DNA from: an uncultured Oscillospiraceae bacterium
Lineage (GTDB): Bacteria > Bacillota > Clostridia > Oscillospirales > Ruminococcaceae
Assembly (NCBI GenBank): GCA_902489475.1
Contig: CABUAH010000013.1
Span: forward strand, 1 to 32,267
Reading direction: 5' to 3'
Length of the DNA: 32,267 bases
Below, in pieces: positions 22,877 through 30,904 of the stretch. The translations under genes were made by a program, and so were the position numbers. Under the pieces are notes generated by a model. That model was not told the origin of the DNA. It searched no databases and worked only from the letters and a program-made list of their open reading frames with translations. The first letter of the stretch is position 1; the number at the start of each line of letters is the position of its first letter.

Positions 22877-23272
22877 ATGGCTCAGCCAAAGAAAAAGGTT
22901 ATTCGTCGCCGTAAGGACAGAAAGAATATTGAACAGGGACAGGTTCATATCCAGTCTACATTCAATAACACAATCGTTACAATTACTGATATGCAGGGAA
23001 ATGCTATTTCATGGGCTTCTGCCGGCGGACTCGGATTCAGAGGCTCGAAGAAGTCTACTCCGTTCGCAGCTCAGACTGCTGCTGAAACAGCTGCTAAGGC
23101 TGCTAAGGAGCATGGACTTAAGAGCGTTGAAGTATATGTAAAGGGACCGGGCGCAGGAAGAGAAGCTGCTATCAGAGCGCTTCAGACTGAGGAGCTTGAA
23201 GTAAGACTTATCAAGGACGTTACTCCTATTCCTCACAACGGATGCCGTCCGCCTAAGAGAAGAAGAGTATAG
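22877..23272 (+). CDS. rpsK: 30S ribosomal protein S11
   Basis: A 131-residue S11: GQVHIQSTFNNTIVTITDMQ, AISWASAGGLGFRGSKKSTP and the C-terminal DVTPIPHNGCRPPKRRRV. It lies on the 30S platform. AAGGAGG precedes the start, 15 bases after the rpsM stop. Confidence 0.97.
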   Translation: MAQPKKKVIRRRKDRKNIEQGQVHIQSTFNNTIVTITDMQGNAISWASAGGLGFRGSKKSTPFAAQTAAETAAKAAKEHGLKSVEVYVKGPGAGREAAIRALQTEELEVRLIKDVTPIPHNGCRPPKRRRV

Positions 23273-23282
23273 TTTTTACAAA

Positions 23283-23328
23283 ACCAAGTTTAAAGTTTGC
23301 TTGGTGTCCGATAATAAAAGAGATCGGA
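23283..23328 (+). promoter_or_regulatory. Two hairpins upstream of rpsD
   Basis: ACCAAG/CTTGGT (23283-23288 and 23300-23305) and TCCGAT/ATCGGA (23307-23312 and 23323-23328) sit back to back in the 85-base gap before rpsD. In Bacillus a structured leader binds S4 and controls rpsD; whether this is related is not known. Confidence 0.45.
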
Positions 23329-23357
23329 TACAAAATTAAAAAACGGAGGAATTTACT

Positions 23358-23954
23358 ATGGCAGTAAATAGAGAACCAATCCTTAAGAAATGTAAATCTT
23401 TAGGAATCAGCCCAATGGTTATGGGTGTTGCAAAGGAAACCAAGAGAGATCCTAATGCTAATAAGAGAAGAAAGGTTTCCGAATACGGACTTCAGCTTAA
23501 GGAAAAACAGAAACTCAAGTTTATTTACGGTATGGGCGAAAAACAATTTGCACATTACTTCGAGCTTTCTGAAAAGCAGGAGGGTCAGGCAGGTACTAAC
23601 CTTCTTACAATGCTGGAATCCCGTCTTGATAATGTCGTTTTCAGAATGGGTCTTTCAATGACCAGAAGAGAAGCTAGACAGCTCGTAACTCACGGTCACT
23701 TCAGCGTGAACGGTCAGAGAGTTGACATTCCGTCTTACAGAGTTAAGGCAGGAGATGAAATTTGTCTAAGAGATAAGAGCAAGTCAAGCGTTAAATTCAA
23801 GGAAATTGTTGAGGCTACAAAGGGAAGAGTTGTTCCTACATGGCTTGATATGAACAAAGATGCGCTTTCAGCAAAAGTTGTTCGTTTAGCTGAGAAGGAT
23901 GACCTCGATTATGAGGTTGAAGAGCATCTTATCGTCGAGTTGTATTCTAAGTAA
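23358..23954 (+). CDS. rpsD: 30S ribosomal protein S4, zinc-free form
   Basis: A 198-residue S4: the body SEYGLQLKEKQKLKFIYGMG, the S4 RNA-binding domain MLESRLDNVVFRMGLSMTRR, and QLVTHGHFSVNGQRVDIPSY are intact. The N-terminus (MAVNREPILKKCKSLGISPM) has only one cysteine and lacks the zinc knuckle of classical S4. S4 starts 30S assembly and often autoregulates. ACGGAGGA precedes the start. Confidence 0.96.
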   Translation: MAVNREPILKKCKSLGISPMVMGVAKETKRDPNANKRRKVSEYGLQLKEKQKLKFIYGMGEKQFAHYFELSEKQEGQAGTNLLTMLESRLDNVVFRMGLSMTRREARQLVTHGHFSVNGQRVDIPSYRVKAGDEICLRDKSKSSVKFKEIVEATKGRVVPTWLDMNKDALSAKVVRLAEKDDLDYEVEEHLIVELYSK

Positions 23955-23980
23955 TAAAATTGCTTTTAAACAGCAGGACG

Positions 23981-24003
23981 GTTTATTCACACGCTTAATA
24001 AAC
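23981..24003 (+). other. Hairpin between rpsD and rpoA
   Basis: GTTTATT (23981-23987) pairs with AATAAAC (23997-24003). The same AATAAAC string repeats at about 24013-24019, so the stem can form with either copy. Confidence 0.4.
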
Positions 24004-24031
24004 ACGGTTTTAATAAACGGGAGGGTTTATA

Positions 24032-24988
24032 ATGCTTGAAAAAATTGAAAAGCCGGAAATCGAAGTAGTTGAGCTCAAGAGTAACGGAACATACGGTAAG
24101 TTTGTTCTTGAGCCGTTAGAGCGAGGCTATGGTACTACCCTTGGAAACAGCTTAAGAAGGGTATTACTCTCCTCTTTACCTGGTGTTGCTGTAAATTCAG
24201 TAAAGATTGACGGAGTTCACCATGAGTTTTCTACAATTGACGGAGTAAAGGAAGATGTAACTGAAATCATCCTTAACTTAAAGGGTCTTATTGCAAAGCT
24301 CTATGGCGAGGGTCCAAAGACAATCTATATTGAGGCAGAGGGCGAATGTGAGGTCACTGCCGGAGATATAAAGACTGATTCTGAGGTCGATATTTTGGTT
24401 CCGGATATGCATATCGCTACGCTTGGCGAGGGAGCTAAGCTCTACATGGAGATTGTTATTGACAGAGGCAGAGGATATGTTTCTGCCGAGAAGAACAAGT
24501 CGTACATGACTGGCGCTCCTATCGGCGTTATTGCGGTAGACAGTATTTATACACCGGTTCTAAAGGTGAATTATTCAGTTGAAAATACCCGTGTCGGACA
24601 GATCACAGACTATGACAAGTTAACGCTTGAGGTATGGACTGACGGAACAATTTCTGCTAAGGAAGCTGTTTCGCTTGCCGCAAAGCTTCTTACAGAGCAT
24701 CTAAATTTGTTTGTTGACTTATCAGAGGAAACAAATGTAGTTGAGATCATGGTCGAGAAGGACACAAAGGGTAAGGAAAAGGCTTTGGAAATGACAATTG
24801 AAGAGCTTGATTTATCAGTAAGAAGCTTCAATTGCTTAAAGAGAGCCGGAATTAACACTGTAAACGACCTGATTGGAAAATCAGAAGAAGAAATGATGAA
24901 GGTTAGAAACCTTGGCAAGAAGTCGTTTGAAGAAGTCAAGGAAAAGCTCAAGAGCTTAGGATATGAATTAAGCTCGGAAGAGGAATAA
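24032..24988 (+). CDS. rpoA: RNA polymerase alpha subunit
   Basis: A 318-residue alpha subunit. The N-terminal assembly domain shows FVLEPLERGYGTTLGNSLRR and LLSSLPGVAV; the C-terminal domain begins near residue 250 with the LDLSVRSFNCLKRAGINTVN and EEEMMKVRNLGKKSFEEV segments that bind UP elements and activators. Length is normal. GGGAGGG precedes the start. Part of the classical alpha operon end. Confidence 0.97.
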   Translation: MLEKIEKPEIEVVELKSNGTYGKFVLEPLERGYGTTLGNSLRRVLLSSLPGVAVNSVKIDGVHHEFSTIDGVKEDVTEIILNLKGLIAKLYGEGPKTIYIEAEGECEVTAGDIKTDSEVDILVPDMHIATLGEGAKLYMEIVIDRGRGYVSAEKNKSYMTGAPIGVIAVDSIYTPVLKVNYSVENTRVGQITDYDKLTLEVWTDGTISAKEAVSLAAKLLTEHLNLFVDLSEETNVVEIMVEKDTKGKEKALEMTIEELDLSVRSFNCLKRAGINTVNDLIGKSEEEMMKVRNLGKKSFEEVKEKLKSLGYELSSEEE

Positions 24989-25028
24989 ACCTAAAAATAA
25001 GTAATAAACAGTAAGGAGTGAATATCTA

Positions 25029-25370
25029 ATGCCAGGAGCAAGAAAGCTTGGAAGAGCAAGTGACCATAGAAAGTCAATGCTCAGAGGAATGGTAACATAT
25101 CTGCTCGAAAATGGTCAGATTGAAACAACAGTTGCCAGAGCTAAAGAAGTACAGTCAATGGCTGAAAAGATGATTACCCTGGGTAAAACAAGCGAGCTTC
25201 ACAATAAGCGTCAGGTAATGGCTTACGTTACAAAGGAAAGTGTTGTAAAGAAGCTTTTTGATGAGATTTCTCCGAAATACGCTGAGCGTAACGGAGGTTA
25301 TACACAGATTATCAAGACTGGTCCTCGCCGCGGTGACGCAGCTGAGATGGCTATTATCCGGTTGGTATAA
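25029..25370 (+). CDS. rplQ: 50S ribosomal protein L17
   Basis: A 113-residue L17: KLGRASDHRKSMLRGMVTYL, GQIETTVARAKEVQSMAEKM and the end IIKTGPRRGDAAEMAIIRLV. It lies near the tunnel exit. AAGGAGTG precedes the start. It is the last gene of the ribosomal unit; the ecfA-ecfT-truA genes often found next in Firmicutes are absent and a terminator follows. Confidence 0.97.
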   Translation: MPGARKLGRASDHRKSMLRGMVTYLLENGQIETTVARAKEVQSMAEKMITLGKTSELHNKRQVMAYVTKESVVKKLFDEISPKYAERNGGYTQIIKTGPRRGDAAEMAIIRLV

Positions 25371-25383
25371 TTAAACAAATATT

Positions 25384-25415
25384 TCCCCTGCCAAAAAAGT
25401 GGCGGGGGATTTTTG
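25384..25415 (+). terminator. Terminator of the ribosomal operon
   Basis: TCCCCTGCCA (25384-25393) pairs with TGGCGGGGGA (25400-25409) through one wobble pair, loop AAAAAG, then TTTTTGTT. A GC-rich strong intrinsic terminator 14 bases after rplQ. Confidence 0.92.
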
Positions 25416-25520
25416 TTGCGTTGAGAATCGTCGGCAGACATTTAATTAAAAAAACTTTCGGTGACATTAAATGAAACACCTTTAGTATCGGTGTCAGTAA
25501 AATATTTTCTAAAAGTATAT

Positions 25521-25574
25521 TTTACATATATTTTACATATAACAGGCTTTATTTTTACAAAAAGGGTTTATAAT
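25521..25574 (+). promoter_or_regulatory. Probable Pho box and promoter of the phosphate operon
   Basis: TTTACA occurs at 25521-25526, 25532-25537 and 25554-25559; starts are 11 and 22 bases apart, so all lie on one face of the DNA, with a degenerate site in the missing slot at 25543. TATAAT follows at 25569-25574 without a good -35, as expected for an activator-dependent promoter. This matches the Bacillus PhoP direct-repeat pattern. The rest of the 366-base gap holds the preceding terminator, an ACACC/GGTGT stem (25476-25494), and a ~155-base leader with no gene. Confidence 0.7.
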
Positions 25575-25736
25575 TTATAAAAGATGACTTAGCTGCATTA
25601 GAGATGAAGTTCAATACAGCGTAAAAGTTTTTGCACACACTACTCGCAGCAAAGCGGCAGCTTGAAGAAGTTATAATCGGTCAACTATTTATTGAATTTT
25701 AATTGGTAAAAAAGGATTAAATGGGAGAAGTTTAAT

Positions 25737-27512
25737 ATGGACATTTTTTCTGTACTGACTCTTATCGGGGGACTTGTACTGTTTTTGTATGGAATGGACG
25801 TAATGGGTTCGGGGCTTGAGAAGCTTGCCGGGGGTAAGCTTGAGAAGCTTTTTGATAAGCTTACGTCAAATCCGTTTAAAGGCGCATTGCTTGGTTTTGT
25901 CGTAACGGCAATTATTCAGTCCTCTTCGGCAACGACGGTAATGCTTGTCGGTTTCGTTAATTCAGGAATAATGAAGCTAAGACAGTCGATAGGCATTATA
26001 ATGGGTGCGAATATAGGAACTGCTGTGACGGCATGGCTTTTGTCAATGACAGGTATTGAGGGCGGAAACATATGGCTTGAAATGCTTAAACCGTCATCGT
26101 TCACACCGATATTGGCACTTATAGGAATTATCTTCTATATGTTCATGAAGGACGACAAGCATAAGTTTATCGGAATGATTCTTTTGGGCTTTACTGTTTT
26201 GATGTTTGGAATGGATACCATGAGCGGAGCGGTTGAGCCGTTAAAGGATATGCCTGAGTTTTCTCAGATCCTTTTGATGTTTGACAACCCGATTTTAGGA
26301 ATACTTGTCGGAGCAGGATTAACGGCTATTATCCAATCGTCCTCGGCGTCAGTTGGAATTTTGCAGGCACTTTCATCTACGGGGGCTGTACATTTTTCAA
26401 CAGCTTTGCCTATTATCTTGGGTCAAAACATCGGAACTTGTATTACTGCGGTAATTTCAGCTATCGGAACTAATAAAAATGCAAAGCGAGTTGCTGCAAT
26501 CCATTTGATGTTTAACATAATAGGAACGATAATTTTTGTTGCAATTTATTATCCGCTCAATGCACTTGTTGAATTTACATTTGCAAATGCTGTGGTTGAT
26601 GCACTTGATATTGCCGTTATTCACACTCTGTTTAAGGTCATTACAACGGTGATTTTGTTCCCGTTTATCGGAGTTTTAGAAAAGCTTTCTTATGTTATTA
26701 TACGGGATAAGAATTCCAATGGAGATGACGGCAAGATTGACAGCGAAGAGCCTGTAATTGACGAAAGATTTATGTCAACTCCGGCCTTTGCAGTAGCTCA
26801 GTGCAAAACACAGACAGCAAAGATGGCGGGGCTTGCAAAAAGAAATATTACGGACGCTATTTCGCTTATTAAAAAGTGGGATAAGACAGTTGCTCGCCGC
26901 ATCTCGGAAACGGAAAGGCTGGTAGATAAATATGAGGACGTTATCGGTTCGTATCTTGTAAAGCTATCCGGACAGCAAATGAGTTATCAGGATTCAAGAG
27001 CAGCGTCTACGATTTTGCATACGATAAGTGATTTTGAAAGAATATCAGACCATGCAAAGAATATTTGTTCATCCGCAAAGGAGCTTCATGAAAAGAAAAT
27101 AGAGCTAAGTAAAAAAGCGCAGGCTGAGCTTGAAGTTATGTTTTCCGCTATTGATGAGATAATGGATCTTACGATCAAGTCGGTGAGTGATAATGACCTT
27201 TACAGCGCATATTTGGTAGAGCCGCTCGAAGAGGTTGTGGATCAGCTTAGAACAAAGCTTAAGAGCAGACATATTAAGCGGCTTCAAAAGGGAAGCTGTT
27301 CAATGGAAACCGGATTCATCTATATTGATTTGCTTACAAATCTTGAACGTGTTTCCGACCATTGCTCAAATATTGCGGTATGCCTTATTCAGGTAAGTGA
27401 CGATAATTTTGAAACCCATGAATATTTGAGAACGGTAAAAACCTCGGGCGAAGAGTTTGATATGTATGTGGCGAAATATCTTGACAAGTATGCTCTTCCA
27501 AAGAAAGCATAA
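25737..27512 (+). CDS. Na/Pi-cotransporter family protein with PhoU-like tail
   Basis: A 591-residue membrane protein of the Na+/phosphate symporter (NptA/YjbB) type. Two inverted repeats carry the hallmark QSSSAT (61-66) and QSSSAS (200-205), with about eight to nine membrane helices in the first 320 residues. Residues about 350-591 form a PhoU-like helical bundle (ISDFERISDHAKNI and LTNLERVSDHCSNI repeats). GGGAGAAG precedes the ATG. Lying behind a probable Pho box and before a PhoB/PhoR pair, it probably handles phosphate uptake or efflux balance. No pst ABC transporter genes are in the window. Confidence 0.9.
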   Translation: MDIFSVLTLIGGLVLFLYGMDVMGSGLEKLAGGKLEKLFDKLTSNPFKGALLGFVVTAIIQSSSATTVMLVGFVNSGIMKLRQSIGIIMGANIGTAVTAWLLSMTGIEGGNIWLEMLKPSSFTPILALIGIIFYMFMKDDKHKFIGMILLGFTVLMFGMDTMSGAVEPLKDMPEFSQILLMFDNPILGILVGAGLTAIIQSSSASVGILQALSSTGAVHFSTALPIILGQNIGTCITAVISAIGTNKNAKRVAAIHLMFNIIGTIIFVAIYYPLNALVEFTFANAVVDALDIAVIHTLFKVITTVILFPFIGVLEKLSYVIIRDKNSNGDDGKIDSEEPVIDERFMSTPAFAVAQCKTQTAKMAGLAKRNITDAISLIKKWDKTVARRISETERLVDKYEDVIGSYLVKLSGQQMSYQDSRAASTILHTISDFERISDHAKNICSSAKELHEKKIELSKKAQAELEVMFSAIDEIMDLTIKSVSDNDLYSAYLVEPLEEVVDQLRTKLKSRHIKRLQKGSCSMETGFIYIDLLTNLERVSDHCSNIAVCLIQVSDDNFETHEYLRTVKTSGEEFDMYVAKYLDKYALPKKA

Positions 27513-27543
27513 ATTGCAGATTAAGAAGTAAGAGGGTAAGCTT

Positions 27544-28227
27544 ATGGCAATGATATACTGCGTTGAGGACGACGACGGAATTAGAGAGCTGATTTCCTGC
27601 GCACTTAAATCGGGAGGATTTGATGTAAAATCTTTTCCGGCAGCAATGGAGTTTTACAATGAAATTTCAAAAAGAACTCCGTCTCTTGTTTTGCTCGACG
27701 TAATGCTTCCTGATGTGGATGGGTTTATGATATTAAATCGCCTTAAAAAGGAGCAGGCGACAAAGGATATTCCGGTTATAATGCTTACCGCTAAGGATTC
27801 CGAGCTTGATAAAGTACAAGGACTTGAAGCAGGAGCGGATGATTATATTACAAAGCCGTTTGGCGTAATGGAACTTTTGTCGAGAATTAAGGCTGTGCTG
27901 CGCCGTTCGTCAAAGGACGGGGATATGGAAATGTGTCCGGTCATCACGATAAGGGGCTTATCCCTCGATGAGTCTAAACGTCAGGTTTTGTTTGACGGAA
28001 ATGAGATACTGCTTACTTATAAGGAATTTGAGCTTTTGAAGTATTTTATGAAGCATGAATCGGTTGTCATAAGCAGAAACAAGCTTATGGAAAAGGTTTG
28101 GGGCTTTGATTTTGAGGGCGAAACTAGAACGGTTGATATGCACATAAAAACGTTAAGGCAAAAGCTTGAAAGAGGCGGATGCGTTGACTTTATAAAGACA
28201 GTACGGGGAATAGGATATAAGATTTAG
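27544..28227 (+). CDS. phoB: PhoB-type response regulator
   Basis: A 227-residue OmpR/PhoB-family regulator. Receiver domain (residues 1-120): acidic pocket E8-D9-D10, phospho-acceptor D52 in LLDVMLPDVDG, T82, K104 in ITKPFG. Winged-helix DNA-binding domain from about 130: LTYKEFELLKYFMKH, WGFDFEGETRTVDMHIKTLR, VRGIGYKI. GAGGG lies seven bases before the ATG; 31 bases after the transporter gene and nine before the kinase, so one operon. Phosphate control is inferred from neighbours and the Pho box; the symbol could equally be phoP. Confidence 0.87.
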   Translation: MAMIYCVEDDDGIRELISCALKSGGFDVKSFPAAMEFYNEISKRTPSLVLLDVMLPDVDGFMILNRLKKEQATKDIPVIMLTAKDSELDKVQGLEAGADDYITKPFGVMELLSRIKAVLRRSSKDGDMEMCPVITIRGLSLDESKRQVLFDGNEILLTYKEFELLKYFMKHESVVISRNKLMEKVWGFDFEGETRTVDMHIKTLRQKLERGGCVDFIKTVRGIGYKI

Positions 28228-28236
28228 GATAATAAT

Positions 28237-29931
28237 ATGCGAAAAAGAATAAATAAAACAATAACGATAATAGTGTCAATTACTATTATCGTTTTTAGTA
28301 TAATAAGCGTTGCGGCAATAACAAAGGTTTATTTTGACAAAAGCAAGGCAAATATTGAAGATATCGCAAGAATAGCGGTGACATCCATGCAATCGCCCGA
28401 AGAAATATCGGAGAATCTTGAGTCGGCATTAAAAGAAGATATAAGAGTTACGTTTGTTGACAGCGACGGAAAGGTTTTATTTGATAATAAGGAACGTCCC
28501 GAAAATATGGGCAATCATTTGGAACGAAAAGAGATAAAGAGCGCATTGTCAAATGGTGAGGGAAGTGAAATAAGAGTTTCTGAAACACTCGGAAAATCAA
28601 ACTATTATTTTGCGCTTCGGTATAACGGCGGCGTTATACGTTTTTCCGCTCCGATAAGCAATATCTATTCGGCTCTCATCATTATAATTCCTCTGTTTGT
28701 TTTGATATGTGCTGTTATGCTTGTAATTACAACGATAGTATCAAGAAGAATGTCAAAAAGCTTTATGAAGCCGATAACGGATATTGTAAATACGATTGAT
28801 GTAAAAAACGGAATTGCAGCTGAAAGTGATATAGAGATTGATTATGAAGAGCTTAAGCCAATTGTTGAGAATATAAAATTTATTTCCGCAAGGCTGCAAA
28901 AGTATATAAGGCGCTTAAAACGTGAGAAAGCAAGGGTTACCCTCATAACCAATAATATGGTAGAGGGAATGATACTTATTGACTCAGAGGGGAATATTCT
29001 TTCGGTAAATCAAAGCGCAAAGGCAATTTTAAATCCTGATTTTGAATTGGGAGATGAGCCAAAGAAAATATATGATCTGACACTGAACGAAACGGTTATT
29101 GCGATGCTTAAAATCATGAAAAAAGAGCATTCTGCTTACAATACGATAGGTCTTGGCGAGAGGTTTTATCATATATATATGAATCGCTCAGAATATGCTG
29201 GAAGCTATGGAATCATAATCCTTTTGATTGACGCTACACAAAGCGTTAACTCGGAAAAAATAAGACATGATTTTTCTGCAAATGTTACTCACGAGTTAAA
29301 AACACCTCTTACTACGATAAAAGGCTTTGGGGAAATGCTCGAAAATAAAATTATTACAAACACAGAAGAGGTAAGCCGCTACGGAGGAATCATTTACAGA
29401 GAGAGTGAGCGCCTTTTACAGCTTATAAACGATATTATCCGACTTTCTGAAATTGAGGAGAATGCAAAGGAGTTTGAAACGGTAAATCTTAAAGAAGTGG
29501 TTGATGATGTGTTTGAAGTCCTTTCTTATAAGGCTGCTCAGCATGAAGTGACTATTATTAATGAAGCGGAGGATATAAGCATTATTGCAAACAGCGGATA
29601 TATGTCCGAGCTTTTGATAAACCTGATTGACAACTCTATAAAATATAACTCCAAAGGCGGCTTTGTAAGGCTTAAAATCACCGACAGTGGTTCATATGCA
29701 ACACTTGTAATCGAGGATAACGGAATAGGAATTCCGAAGGAGTCGCAGGATCGTATCTTTGAGCGTTTCTACCGAGTGGATAAATCTCGATCAAAGCAAA
29801 CGGGAGGTACAGGTCTTGGACTTTCGATCGTTAAGCATATTGTGACATATCATAACGGGTCCATAAAGCTTATGAGCGATATAGGAAAGGGTACAAAAAT
29901 TATAATAGCTCTTCCTAAATTACAGCAGTAG
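28237..29931 (+). CDS. phoR: PhoR-type sensor histidine kinase
   Basis: A 564-residue membrane kinase: transmembrane helices at about 9-29 and 145-168 flanking a ~115-residue extracytoplasmic sensor, a HAMP-like linker, a PAS domain at about 235-335 (MVEGMILIDSEGNILSVNQS), then HisKA with H352 in FSANVTHELKTPLTT, and HATPase_c with N466 in LINLIDNSIKYN, DNGIGIP (494-500) and GGTGLGLSIVKHI (523-535). The order matches PhoR/WalK-type kinases. With the adjacent regulator it should phosphorylate PhoB; the signal is probably phosphate but not shown by sequence. Confidence 0.87.
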   Translation: MRKRINKTITIIVSITIIVFSIISVAAITKVYFDKSKANIEDIARIAVTSMQSPEEISENLESALKEDIRVTFVDSDGKVLFDNKERPENMGNHLERKEIKSALSNGEGSEIRVSETLGKSNYYFALRYNGGVIRFSAPISNIYSALIIIIPLFVLICAVMLVITTIVSRRMSKSFMKPITDIVNTIDVKNGIAAESDIEIDYEELKPIVENIKFISARLQKYIRRLKREKARVTLITNNMVEGMILIDSEGNILSVNQSAKAILNPDFELGDEPKKIYDLTLNETVIAMLKIMKKEHSAYNTIGLGERFYHIYMNRSEYAGSYGIIILLIDATQSVNSEKIRHDFSANVTHELKTPLTTIKGFGEMLENKIITNTEEVSRYGGIIYRESERLLQLINDIIRLSEIEENAKEFETVNLKEVVDDVFEVLSYKAAQHEVTIINEAEDISIIANSGYMSELLINLIDNSIKYNSKGGFVRLKITDSGSYATLVIEDNGIGIPKESQDRIFERFYRVDKSRSKQTGGTGLGLSIVKHIVTYHNGSIKLMSDIGKGTKIIIALPKLQQ

Positions 29932-29949
29932 AAATATCTATATTAAACG

Positions 29950-29974
29950 GCGGGTCTTTTACGGCTCGCTTTTT
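29950..29974 (+). terminator. Terminator after phoR
   Basis: GCGGGTC (29950-29956) pairs with GGCTCGC (29963-29969) through two wobble pairs, followed by five T. Moderate strength. Confidence 0.7.
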
Positions 29975-29976
29975 AC

Positions 29977-30005
29977 TTGTAAATTCACAAAAAATGGTGT
30001 ATCAT
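29977..30005 (+). promoter_or_regulatory. Promoter of the purine salvage pair
   Basis: TTGTAA (29977-29982), a 17-base spacer and TATCAT (30000-30005) lie directly after the phoR terminator and 32 bases before the phosphorylase start. No purine operator or riboswitch is seen. Confidence 0.6.
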
Positions 30006-30037
30006 ATTACTAGCATTTTATTTTAAGGAGATTTGTT

Positions 30038-30904
30038 ATGTCGAAAACTTATGAAAAGTTAAAAAAATGCATGGCTATTGTTCGTCAAAAAACTGACTTT
30101 GTTCCGGAGATAGCTTTAGTGCTTGGTTCGGGACTCGGAGATTTTGCCAAAGCAATAAAGCCTGAAGCGGAGATTTATTACAGCGAGATAGAGGGATTCC
30201 CTGTGTCAACAGTTTCGGGACACGAGGGAAAATTTATATTCGGAACGCTTGACGGAGTGAAGCTTGTTTGTATGCAGGGAAGAGTTCACTACTATGAGGG
30301 CTATGACATAAGCGATGTTGTTTTGCCGATTCGTATTATGGGCTTGCTCGGTGCAAAAGCTTTGTTTTTGACAAATGCGGCAGGCGGAATAAACGAAGGC
30401 TTTAGAGCAGGGGATTTCATGCTCATTACCGACCATATTTCATCGCTGGTAAAAAGTCCGTTGATAGGCAAAAATGAGGAAGATTTGGGAACTAGATTTC
30501 CCGATATGAGCGAGGTCTACAGCAATTCACTATGCGACATTATAAGAGGTTCGGCAAAAGAAGCAGGTATAGATTTAAAAGAGGGCGTTTATATTCAAAC
30601 AACAGGTCCTAATTACGAAACACCGGCAGAAATAAGAGCATATAAGATGCTTGGAGCGGACGCAGTGGGAATGAGTACCGCATGTGAAGCGATTGCGGCG
30701 CACCACATGGGAATGAAGATATGCGCTGTATCATGTATTTCAAACCTTGCAGCAGGGATAAGCAAAAATCCGCTTTCTCATGAGGAGGTAAAGGAAAATG
30801 CCGATAAAGCTGCTCCATTGTTTAAAAAGCTTGTGGAAGAGAGCATAAAGGGCATATCGGAATACTTGAATGAAACGGGTGAATGTAATGAAGAAAATAA
30901 CTAA
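30038..30904 (+). CDS. punA: Purine-nucleoside phosphorylase
   Basis: A 288-residue trimeric-type (PNP/MTAP family 2) phosphorylase, splitting purine nucleosides with phosphate into base and ribose-1-phosphate. Motifs: VLGSGLGDF phosphate loop, VSGHEGKF, MQGRVHYYEGYD, LTNAAGGIN, GPNYETPAEI with the purine-site glutamate, and SCISNLAAGI with the conserved asparagine. Asn at that site favours 6-oxopurines such as inosine and guanosine. AAGGAG precedes the start. The 3' end overlaps the next gene by 17 bases. Confidence 0.92.
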   Translation: MSKTYEKLKKCMAIVRQKTDFVPEIALVLGSGLGDFAKAIKPEAEIYYSEIEGFPVSTVSGHEGKFIFGTLDGVKLVCMQGRVHYYEGYDISDVVLPIRIMGLLGAKALFLTNAAGGINEGFRAGDFMLITDHISSLVKSPLIGKNEEDLGTRFPDMSEVYSNSLCDIIRGSAKEAGIDLKEGVYIQTTGPNYETPAEIRAYKMLGADAVGMSTACEAIAAHHMGMKICAVSCISNLAAGISKNPLSHEEVKENADKAAPLFKKLVEESIKGISEYLNETGECNEENN

